Below, piece by piece: positions 21,835-32,306 of a DNA stretch of 64,000 nucleotides. The stretch is from contig WAID01000003.1 in assembly GCA_016584495.1 (NCBI GenBank), positions 2,976,001 through 3,040,000 on the forward strand. Reading direction: 5' to 3'. The notes beneath the pieces were generated by a model. It saw nothing but the letters and a program-made list of their open reading frames with translations. It was not told where the DNA came from and did no database searches. Each line of letters opens with the position of its first letter. The first letter of the stretch is position 1. This DNA is from Celoporthe dispersa (taxonomy: Eukaryota; Ascomycota; Sordariomycetes; Diaporthales; Cryphonectriaceae). A program made the position numbers and the translations under genes.

Positions 21835-24800
21835 GACGGTGGTTCGCAGCCAACATGAGAGTAGGCTTGGGTGGCCGCAGAAAACGGCACAGCATGGCGT
21901 TCAGAGCTTAGAATTTGCATGATCTCGTGGGAATAATAAAATCGCATTTCTCAACACCATGACAACCTAATTATCTACTCACTCAACCCGGTGACATTAC
22001 TCTCGGCTCGTGGTCTATACACATGCAGCAGCCAAGCCTGTATGCCAGAGTAGAAAGAGAGAGCTCGCACTCAACCCTCCACTACCTATCTGGTCGCGGT
22101 CGACAGCGCACCTGACGCCGAATGATCTATTCACGTCCAAGTCAGCTGACAAAGTCCCATGAGACCAACTGAAAGCGGCACAAACAAGTGAAGAAGATGC
22201 TCTCTCAGAATATGTAAGAATTGACTATCACTTGACCGCGAGATCTAGCACCGCAGGCGAGCGGGCCATCTCGACGGCATCAATCGCAAATTATTCTCAT
22301 CACTGGAGCATGGAGGAAAAGGGGGAGGGGAAGAAACAGGAGGACCAGGAGAGATTTGAGGCTTACCGGTATCGCAATGCGTGTCTCACATCGTGCGCCC
22401 ATCTATCGGATCATCTGCGCGTTGTTTACCCATCAGAAGTGACAGCGAAGGAGCTGACGAGATGAAGGTTGCAAAAGGAACAGTTTTTGACCCCTGGCAA
22501 GAAAAAATTTCGGCGGTTGCTTTTTGAGTGCGCTGTGCACGGGCCACTTTGATGACCGGGCTTGGGGGAGCCAAAGGACCAGTCGGGGCATATGCCAGGG
22601 CTGGAGGAAGGACCCACCTGGGCTGACCTTCTAGCCACCAGTGCTCGCTCTCTCAACGACACGTCGAGAAGCACATCTTCCTGGTCTCGCCAGCAGAAAA
22701 GATTGGTTTTCTCTCTCTGCCTCTCTCTCTTTTTTTGGGGGAAAAAAATGACAACCTTTCCTTCTGTGTTTCAATTTTCTACCTCATTTTTTAATCCTTG
22801 TACTTATTGCATATACCCTGCTAAGACTGGCTGATCGCTAGCTGATCACGGCAGGGAAAAGGACGGGGGAAGAAAGAAGGACAAGAAAAGGAACGTCAAC
22901 GCCACTCAGCGGTGCCTGAGAATACGGTTGAGCTTGTGGCGTGTCGATCACTTCAATTCCTGACGGAAGACTCTGGTTGGCGGCTAAAGTGAGAACATCT
23001 AATGTCTTTCCATGGGACGAGAACAAAGCAGGCTTTCCGGGGGCCTGGCGCTGGGAATCGATGAGGCTCTCCCGCGTGCGGGAAATCTACTCTCGCCTCG
23101 CGTCGCTTATCTCGGACACGGCTGCTTCTTCCCGTCCCTGCATCATAATTACCCGTGGCTACCACTGGGCAGGAATTCTCCCGGGGATGTCTCATCATGT
23201 GATGACTGCAGGTGCGTTGTCCCAACATTTACAGGCTGCAGATTGACCGCCTCCAAGTGCTCAGCCCGCTGCCACGAAGCTATGATGCAGACCACATCAC
23301 TGACGTGCCCATTTCGGGAGGGGTTCGGGACCATAGGCAGGCTCACGGGCGGTCACCCTATCGGCTTAAGGATGCCCATGCACCGGCCCCAAGGGATTCA
23401 CCAGAGCTGTCGAGCTCGAGTCGTGGGTCTGCGTCATAGGATGATCTCTTGCCTCATATTCGACGTGGCGAGAATAACGGGATCATGAGAGGGAAAGAGA
23501 GAAAGAAAAAAGAAAAGTCGCGAACTGGCCGTCTTGACTCCTGCGATCCGCTGGGCTCTTCAGACATAGACGCCCAGGTCTCCTTGCCAGCTGAACTTCT
23601 CGACCCATCTAGAAAAAGAAACCTCCTCCGATCCCCCTCTAACCCGGTTGTGCTCTTCCTCAGCGGCAAGGGAGAAGAACGGAAAAAAGAAGGAAAAAGT
23701 ATTCTGGACTGGACGCATGGCCCTGGCTTCAGAACCAATAACTACGGGCAGCGGGACTCGGGGCGAGATAGTGTGACCCTTACTTTTGGGAGGACCTCCT
23801 TCCGCCATACCCACCCCCAGCCGCCCACTCCTTCTCATCTCATCCCGCTCATAATCTCCTCAGTGGTCCGCCGACAACCAGTGGTGGCTTGGACTCCGAG
23901 ACGGCAGGCGCCGGCGGTGACGAGCGCTGGGGTTGCTGCCCAACCTTGCCCGCCACGGCCTGCGGCGCTGGCCAGAGTCGATCCCTCTCCAAGCTGAGAG
24001 GCTGCACCGCCTCAATCTCGGCGTGACTGATACGACGAGATGGCCAGGAGATGCATGCAGTGAGACGGGCGACTGGGTCGGCCCGGCAAGTGGCCAGTAA
24101 GAGGATGTCTCAGTGATACAAGCCACAGTGGAGAGGGGCGTCCTGGACTACTGATCTTGTGAATGATTGCATTTTTTCTTTTCTCTCTTCTTTTCTGCCC
24201 AGAAGTTGGTTGATGGCGTTCCAGGCGCTGAGGCTTTTGGGGCGGGAGGGGCCCCGATCTGAACCTGCGGCGCTCGCGGGAGAAGGAAGGCGGGGCCATG
24301 GTGTGTCGTGTGTGCCTGTGCTTGAGATCGGGCGAAAGGGAAATCGGCAAATTGGACATCGGACGAGAACTTCCTCAAATGCTGACGAGCTAGTTGGTGA
24401 TTGGCACATGGGCCAGGCCTGGGCGCTCTTGAGACAAAGGAAATGATACCTGAGAGGGGTGGTGGTTGGAGGTTCAAGGAGCTGCCTGGGCACGGGTTAG
24501 GCTTCAACAGGAAAAGAAAACAAAGACAATGATCATCGAAGACGACGTGGCACGGCAGGCCTCTGAGCCCACATCACCACCACCTGAGCACTGCATCTTC
24601 CTAGTCGGGAGGCCAGGTGTGTCTCACCTTGGGCTCAACTGGGGTGGCTTGGATTGGGTCGTGATGTCGTCACAAGGCAGGGCTCGACTTGTCTCGAGGA
24701 GGCTAAGAGAAGGCCAGGTGGAAGGGTGAGTACGTGGGAGGTAAGGTCTGATCCCTGGTCTGAACCTCTGATTCCGATATCGCGGCGGTCCATCAAATCA

Positions 24801-26018
24801 GACATGAGATCTGAACACTGTCTCACAAGCCGACCGGGCTCGGTTCCAGGGTTCGCCCCGTGGCATGCTCACCGACTTCTAGAGCCGCGAAGAAGGGCCG
24901 GTGCAGACCGACGAGCCTCCCCCTTCTTTTCTTTTCTTCATGGCCCGGGCCAGCCGCATCATTCGACTCGAGCCGCCCGCGGCTGGCAGATGCTGGTGGC
25001 CGGAGGGTGGGCCAGCGCTTTATTCCCCCTTTCCTTCTTGTTCCGAGGACGCGAAGGGGAAAATCTGGCGAGAAGAGGCGTTCTCTCGTGCCGGGTCGGG
25101 AATATTGTGGTTCCCTGCCGTTCGGGCGGACGGCAGCTGAGCTGGTCATCGGGGACCTTGTTGGACAGGAATCGAGGCTTCTCTTCTCTTCTCTCCCGCT
25201 TTTCTGCTGCCCAAGTACAACAAGAGCCTAATGGTGTAGGGCTGGCGAGTGGACTGGGCCTTTTGCGGGCCAACCAAGTTCTCGGATGGAGGACATTGGG
25301 CGGCAGATCGCAATTGTGGCACGATGTGTCTTACCTGTCAGATGCCTCCTTGCCTGCCAGCTGTCTTAGATCTCGTTGCACCGCAGACGTCAGTCTGCTT
25401 GCTTGGCGTGTGTTCACCCGGTTGGTCGAGAGCTTCTGGATTTTGAGGGCGTGCGTGGTAGACACAACCTTCGGAGGGGGCTTTACCAGACCTCGTGGTG
25501 CCCCTCCTAATTACGGTCGGTAGGATAGAGAGAGAGAGAAACAAGACAAAAAAGAAAAAAGGCAAAAAAAGAGGCAGTTCACAAAGACAAGTAATTCCGT
25601 GTTCAATCTAAGAGATAAAATAATCACCCATGCTCCATCCAGCCTTGCAAGCCCTCATGCGGGCCCCCAATTTTTTAAATACAGCCTGGTTTCTGCGTCC
25701 CTTTTACCCCTTGGCCGTACTCCATTCCGAGACATTTGAAGATGAGAAGTAACAAATGGCAGCTCTTAATGCTTCATTCTCCCGTGGGGGAGAGGAGGTT
25801 TGGGTGGGAAAGTAGAATAGAAAGAAAGAAACATCTCAAGCAGCTCTTCGTCCTAGAACGGGTGCCGTGAAGCTCCACCTCTGAAGTGTAACGTGAACAA
25901 GCAGGCGATCGATCTGCAAGTGAAACCCCCCTACGGCAGCAACCTTGTTTTCGTTGGCGCGCCGTTCAATGAGAAAAGAAAGGCTAAGGGCCTGCCTGGT
26001 CTCCCAAGGGTAACGCGT

Positions 26019-26061
<43 letters not shown>

Positions 26062-26122
26062 CCCGGACTCGACGCAGTGAGACAAACACCGGGCTTCAAG
26101 TCGATTCTCGTCCCAACAAACT
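21835..26122. other. Gene-poor interval
   Basis: About 4.3 kb with no supported gene. An 870-nt open frame at 24654-25523 (+) has no splice partner, no motif and an odd Arg/Ser/Trp/Gly mix; it reads as chance openness of GC-rich DNA. T-rich and AG-rich tracts are scattered. No tRNA or repeat family was seen apart from the GT microsatellite listed separately. Confidence 0.45.
26020..26058. repeat. (GT)n microsatellite
   Basis: About 19 near-perfect GT units lie about 65 bp beyond the stop codon of the Cys-pair protein gene, probably in or past its 3' UTR. Confidence 0.9.
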
Positions 26123-26437
26123 CTAAAAGCACGGCGTGCCACAGGTGCTGCATGCGCGGCCGGGAATCACCCAGGACTCCTTGCCGGCCTGGGCGCAGGT
26201 AGGGCAGCGGACACCAGGAAGCTGTGGAACGAGGTCAGAGAGGTCTGTTGAACTTGCACAAGGAGGCTGGGTCAGAGAACGTACAGGCCGAGATCGGACG
26301 TTTGGGTCGCTGGACGACAGGTCGGGGTATGGAGGAGAAGAGGGCGGCATAGGCAGGAGGGGCCCCAGAGTGGTAGGAGGAGAGGGCATAGGGACAGTGT
26401 TGATGTCCAGGCCGCGTGGGATAGTAGGGTGGACCAT
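26123..26437 (-). CDS. Small protein with C-terminal paired-CxxC motif
   Basis: A 104-aa frame beginning MVHPTIPRGLDINTVPMPS, Pro/Ser-rich and probably disordered for 70 residues. It ends with a compact Cys module: Cys78-x2-Cys81, then WVIPGRACSTCGTPC with Cys96-x2-Cys99 and Cys103. Two CxxC pairs 14 residues apart are the spacing of a zinc ribbon or knuckle; zinc binding is inferred. The frame is open further upstream to 26746, but two TATA-like elements on the same strand (TATATAA at 26642-26650, TATAATATAA at 26518-26527) lie upstream of the ATG at 26437, which favours the short form. No signal peptide. Function unknown. Confidence 0.5.
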   Translation of the reverse strand: MVHPTIPRGLDINTVPMPSPPTTLGPLLPMPPSSPPYPDLSSSDPNVRSRPVRSLTQPPCASSTDLSDLVPQLPGVRCPTCAQAGKESWVIPGRACSTCGTPCF

Positions 26438-29135
26438 TCTGCCGGCGCTGAGGTGAAGCAGAGAGGATGTTGGTTGGCTTCTGGGCAGGGGATCTGAGGC
26501 GTAGGTGTAGACAGATGTTATATTATAAGAAGGATCTGGCCGTGGGCAGTGCTTTGGGGAGTTCTCGCTGGAGTGGCACAAGAAGGAGGTTGAGAGGCAA
26601 GGAGGGGAAAGGCAGCCGGAGAGCATGGGCACGGCGATGGAGTTATATACTCTTCGCAAGAGCGCAGCGGACCAGGGATCCGCCCCGTATAGACGATAAG
26701 TCAAAAGGCAAGCAAGCTGTCTGTGTGGTCTTGTAGAGTACTTCACGGGTGCGGGAACGATGGTGCCGTCTTCTCATCCCTACCAGCCCAGAAGCAACCT
26801 TGGGCCTCTCGACGGCCAGTCGTGTGTAGCCAGGCGGCCTAGGCCCATGCGCAGGATGGACGTCGGCGGAGACGATAGAGAGACCTTGATCGTCGTACAT
26901 ACTGTACACATAGCATGACAGGCCGGCCATACACGTACAGTACAGTACACACACACACCGCATCACTCGACGGGTTTGGACTACTGGAATGCCGGCCCTA
27001 GGCTTGGCTCTGTCGTGTAAAGCGTGTCTCAACTAGGAACCCCATGGTCGCCGAAGAAGAAGCGATGAGAGCAAAAGATGAGTGGTGGCCTCGCAACACC
27101 CCCCTCTCCGCCCCCCTGGTGAGACTCTGGAGGTTGATCCTGCTGGGCGCTGGGGGGGGGGGGGTGAGGAGGGAGAGAGAGAAAAAAAATCAAAAGTCAG
27201 AAACAAAGAGATAAGAAGAAGAGAAAGAGAAAAAAAAAGAAGAAAAGTTAAGATCAGGACCAGCGACGAGATTAAGTTGGAGCAGGGAGGGCTTTCCTCT
27301 GAAGACATGATCGAATCTGGTGTGGAGATGAAGAGGCGCGGGTTCCTTCCCGGGCATCATAAAGTAGCATGATGTACACCCTGCGTTTCTAACATAGTGG
27401 CCACTGGGGCCTGAGCTACTCGCGAGGTACCTGGGTAGCCCCTGTAGGCGCAGAGCATGGGTTCCTGGTCGGGGTTACTTACTCATCCCAAGCAGTGGCT
27501 TGAGTGGGGTACGAAATGCCATGTGTAGAGAGGATGACTTGCGTGTCCAGAGATCTTCGATCCTCATCATCTTCTTCCCCTTCCCGCGAGAGAGAAGAGA
27601 TGTGATAGATTACGATCCCCTGCGGTTTCAGCAGATGTGTCTCGTCCAGCCGGGTGAGTCCCCTGCTCTCCTACTACGCAGAATCTGGCCCTAGCCTTGT
27701 CAAGGGCTGCCGGCCCTCGCCCCGTTGCCTCCCTGGCGCCCGAGGTTGTCCTTTTTTTTTTTTTTCCTTTTTTTTTCCTTCATTTTTCAACCCCTTGCTG
27801 ATGTTCATGTTATCGACAGAGAGACGAGCACAGTTGGCTGTGGATACTATACCACCTTTATCCCGGCCTTATTCATTCGCCCTGACCACGGTGGGCCGCA
27901 CTGATACGGTTAACAGTCCTGGCCAAAAAGCTTTCGCACATGAACTCTCAAAGAACCCCAGAGCCGGCGGTAACATGACCAGTTAGCCGCCGCGGAGGAC
28001 CGGAAGCGAGAGGAGATGGCTAACGTCAGATGTGATTTACGGTGAACTTTCCCGCGGCATCCGGCCAATTGGGGTCTGGATGGGCTCTCTGATGGCCGTG
28101 CTGCTTCGGAGCTTCTGCCACAGAAAGAGGTCGTGGTCGGATCTGCGCCGTAGTCGGGTTCAGGCCTAGTGTTGAAGGCAAAATTGATCATTTCTCACAT
28201 TTTGCATATCCTTACGCAAGCCCCTTCATCGCGCCGCCTGTTTGAGCCAGCTCGCCGCGAGGTTTCAGTCCTTACTTCGGATACATGATCACAAGGGGGG
28301 GGGTTGGGTGATATCGTTCGAGCCTTTCTCTGTACTTTGGTAGAAGGTCAAAATTGAGTTCTCTCCCGGGCACAAGGAATGCCAGTGCCCTTTCTTGGTC
28401 CTGACGAGCATCGATCCGGTACCTTTGGTCGTCGCTTGTAAGTTACCAAAAACGGAAGTCGCACTCTAGCCTCAGCCCCTCACGACCACCTGCCCATCTT
28501 GAACCCTTGAACCCGTGAGGTCAGCTGCCCGCCCATATGCTTCTTCCAAGACCTTGCTACTGCTTCTTATTTTTTTTTTTATCCTCCTCCCGCTTCTTTT
28601 TCCATCGCTCTCTCCAAGACACCGCCAGCCCAGCCCTCATCTCCTTCACCGCCTCGAATCAACAGAATCAACAGCGCCTGTACAAAAAAAAAAAAAGAAA
28701 GAAAAAAAAAAGATGCCGTCCCGTTGTCATATTGTCTCCACCATGCAGCGAATCTACTACGTAGTATGACCTCTCCAGATCGGTCTGCTGCGGGGCGATA
28801 TGCTACGACTACGACCCTGTTTCGGTCTTTTTTTTTTTTTTTTTTGGGTTTTTCCACAGAGACATCTCTTCATGGCCTGCCTGTCGACACATCTTTTCCC
28901 CTCTTCTCCGGCATCTTCCCCCATTCGTCCAAGCTAGCATTCACAACGGGTCAGGCACGGCTCTCCCGATTCCCTCTGCGGCGCCTGGCAGAAGGGCGCC
29001 GCATTAGCTTCCCATCTGGCGGCCCTTGCAGCCGCCACCCACTCACCCAAGACCGGAGAATTATTACCCAGCTCGTCTCAGCATCCCACGGACGCGAGCC
29101 GATGTTGTGGCGCACTCCTCCCAAACCCTCCCAAT
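26438..29135. other. Gene-poor interval
   Basis: Contains homopolymer and purine or pyrimidine tracts: G run at 27151-27164, A/G-rich 27165-27245, T-rich 27750-27785, A-rich 28684-28711 and T run 28829-28845. The stretch 28510-28680 is C/T-rich like a leader. No supported gene apart from the doubtful ORF that follows. Confidence 0.4.
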
Positions 29136-29372
29136 ATGGCTCCGACATCCTTTCATCGTGCAGACCCCATCTCACCTACAACCGTCATGTCCGCTTCATT
29201 TCGGAAGAGCCGACTCGTGCCTCGCCTGCCTGATGGCTCCTCTGACACTGATAATCAGATGTTCTCCACCGACAGCACCACCTTGCCTCGTGGCCCATTT
29301 CATCAGCCCCCCCGCCCGGGGATCTCATACCCCGGCCAACAGGACTCATTCGGAGCTTACCGCACGGAGTAA
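29136..29372 (+). CDS. Possible small protein, doubtful
   Basis: A 78-codon ATG-to-stop frame (MAPTSFHRADPISPTTVMSA .. GQQDSFGAYRTE). It has a balanced hydrophilic composition rich in Ser, Pro and Thr and mostly common fungal codons, unlike neighbouring chance ORFs, and a C/T-rich leader-like stretch lies 500 bp upstream. There is no domain, intron or signal peptide, so it may be chance. Similar frames in related genomes would settle it. Confidence 0.25.
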   Translation: MAPTSFHRADPISPTTVMSASFRKSRLVPRLPDGSSDTDNQMFSTDSTTLPRGPFHQPPRPGISYPGQQDSFGAYRTE

Positions 29373-31852
29373 CCGCGGCGGCCGGCCGAGACAGCCGGCC
29401 GAGGCATTGAGAAGGATCTCTGGATCCGGACTTTGAGGCATCATCACTCCACACCGTCGTCTTTCGGGAATCGGAGGGTCCCTGAGCGCATACCGATCCG
29501 TCTATACAAGGTCAAGATCGGCAGGTTCACGTATGGGGTCGCCCCGTGGTCGAGCAAAGCGATACGCCCGCCACGCGGTGATCCGGCTGAATCTGTGGCT
29601 TCACCGAATATTGGACTGGCTTGCTTTTCTCGCCACGGGCATGATCAAGGCGCCGACGCGGTGGCCCCCCGCCCCACCATACACAGTGTTCAAAACGCAT
29701 GATGAGACCACTCCCTAGATTAAAAAAAAAAATCAGAGATTTTTCAGGGAAGAAGGGGGGCCTTATGCTCACATCTGAGATGTGAAAAGCCCTCCGCTGC
29801 GACTCCCAGTGTCCCAGACAGGCGCTGGTCGACCTCTCGTCAACCCTCTGCTTGGACCAGGAGGCACGGTCAAGTGCGGCTGAGTAATTGTCCGAGAGCA
29901 GAGCCTCATTCATTGAGGTAACACAAGATGGTCTCCGCACCGGCCGAGGCGTGGGCCGCCCCAAGCAGAATGTACTCTGCGCTGCGCTGCACCTCGAAAG
30001 CTCGATGTGACTCGCATCCTCTTGTGCGAGGTGAGGATGCTGCGGCCTATGACCCGTCTCCTCATCCTTATTTCGCGCCGTGGTGGGCCAAGGCCACATG
30101 AGACGGTACTCATGCGGATCTGGCCAATCTCGACATCACGGTCCTGGGAAGCGACCTGCGAGGCCAGGTATCAAAAGTATGACAGGTCAAATTCGTCCCG
30201 CCCAACAGCGAGCCACCGGGTCTATTTCTCGCTGTTGCGACTGACAGAGAGCGAGAAGAGGCCCACTCAATACGATGGCGCCTCAGCGCACTGCAGATTG
30301 AAGCCGCCCACTCCGCCTTCCCCGGTCGCATCTAAAATGACGACGGCCGTCTTGTTGGGACCGAGGTGCGAGGGTGTCTCTCGCGAATCATAGGCGCTCC
30401 ACCATTGTTTCCGTTCCATCGTGGTCGTCCCATTGTCGAGACGAGACATTTCTTATCCGAGCGGCAGGTTGAGAAACAGGAACCCTCGAGTGAATCCTTC
30501 CTTCTGCGAGGATCCGATGCTCGCAAAAGGCGGAGGCTCGTTGGCTGACCCGCGGATCGCAGCCGTACCAGTGTTGCAGTCTACCGGCCAGCTGGGTCGA
30601 CTTCTGAAAGGCTGCTGCTCCACAGGCATCAGCCCACAAAAAGAAAAAAGAAAAAAGGAAGAAGAGAGAAACATGAAGGAAAGAAAAGAAAAGAAAAGAA
30701 AAAAAAGCAGCAACCCCCTGTTCCCTTCCGCTGCGTGCGACTACCATGAGCCGGACAGGTGGCATGCGATCGACTGTTCATCTCAACAGATTGACCCTGG
30801 GACGCACAGCCCGGAGGGCATTTTCCGGGTCAGCACAACGAGTCGGGCCATGAGATCTCTCCGAGCACCCTTCAAATTTCGGCATCACACAGCCTTGGGC
30901 CCAATGCACCACACGATCATGGCTCGGCTGATTGAACCACTTGACAGGCTGATTTCATCCACACCGCCCGAACAAGGACAGAGACAAACCCCCCTTGACA
31001 GGCACGCTTTTGATCGTAGCAGCATCCCGACACGGCTCAGGGATACTGAGATTGCACTGGCCTGACAGGCACCGGCGGCTGAATTCGATCGACTGCTAGT
31101 TGAGGCTCTCTCGAGAAGTCACTTTCGCTATAACGTGGGTTCTGACGAAGGCATCACATTGGCTGAAGAAAATATTCGGGAGCCCGCTGTCAATCTGTTC
31201 CTGCGTACTGTCCAAAAAAAAGAAGAAAGAAAAGAAGAATCCAAATTTCCAAATCCCGTACATGAGGTTTCTAGACTACCCGCCGCTTCGATTGAACCTC
31301 TCTTTACATGCCTGCGTATCTGCAGACAGGGCCTCTGGCCCCCGGGGCGCACGAGTGTCCAACCCGTTTCGGTGAGGTCCTTGACCGTATATCGCCCTGT
31401 ACTTATAGCGATGATCCATGACACCAGTGATCTAGATCATCTGAAGCCAGGGTGGTAACCAATTAATCGGGTCCGGAAAGGAAGGAAGGAAGGAAAAAAA
31501 AAGAAGGAGAAGAAAAAGGAGCCTCTTAGGTGCTCGTGTCATGGCCTGCAGATGAATTTCTGGTCCCGGAAGGGGTCGCTAAACACACAACCCGGAGCAG
31601 TCGCTAAAACTTTTTCCTCCTTCCCCCCGGTCTGCCCAAGCGACGCCTTTGTCCGCCCAGACGCTCCTCTGATCCCGACAACCGCGGGAGGGCGCGTGGT
31701 CTGGCTTCTACGAGGTGCTGGGTGAGGTGAGGTCTGCCTGAGGTTCTCGTGGCTGCACTTGAGCAGGTTGGATTGCATACGATATGGGTATAAAAGACCA
31801 CGTCAGGCCACATCACACTACGGGGGGGTTGTGAGAAACATCTCAGTCGAAT

Positions 31853-31888
<36 letters not shown>

Positions 31889-32306
31889 ATGCATTGTTGC
31901 AGGGGGTATCCTATGTGGTATGCCAGCAGTCTGCGGGCGCCCAAAAAAACAAAAATAAAAAAGAACAAAAAATAAAAAAAGATACGTGTATATCCTCCCT
32001 CCCCTTGGCTACCGTCAAGCGGTGGTACCTTTCCCGCCGGAGGTATGTTCCGTTGGCTTTTCACCCAACCGAAGAATCCTTTGCGCCAACCCCAAAGATC
32101 GTTCGATGAGGATCCGAACCCATACTGGCCGAACATGTGAGAGCCAGCCAGACCTTCCCTTTGCCGAGGCCTAGATACTGCAGGCTCGACCTGACGCGCA
32201 GCTGAAATGTGACAGCTCTCGTGCATCGTTGAGATGGGCGGCATGCATGTGCATCTTGCCGCCAAGCCAAGCTCGGTCCTGACGGCATGAAAATGCTGCA
32301 GCGGCC
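29373..32306. other. Gene-poor interval
   Basis: Short overlapping ORFs only. Includes an A/G-rich tract at 30640-30710 and a consensus TATAAAAG at 31789-31796 with no gene downstream. I see no mobile element. Confidence 0.4.
31857..31885. repeat. (GT)n microsatellite
   Basis: About 14 GT units in gene-free DNA, second GT array of the window. Confidence 0.9.

Noticed and set aside
24654..25523. 290-codon open frame on the plus strand
   Set aside because: Its first codon is not ATG, composition is random-like, no domain or splice partner, and overlapping frames on both strands are open over the same GC-rich DNA.
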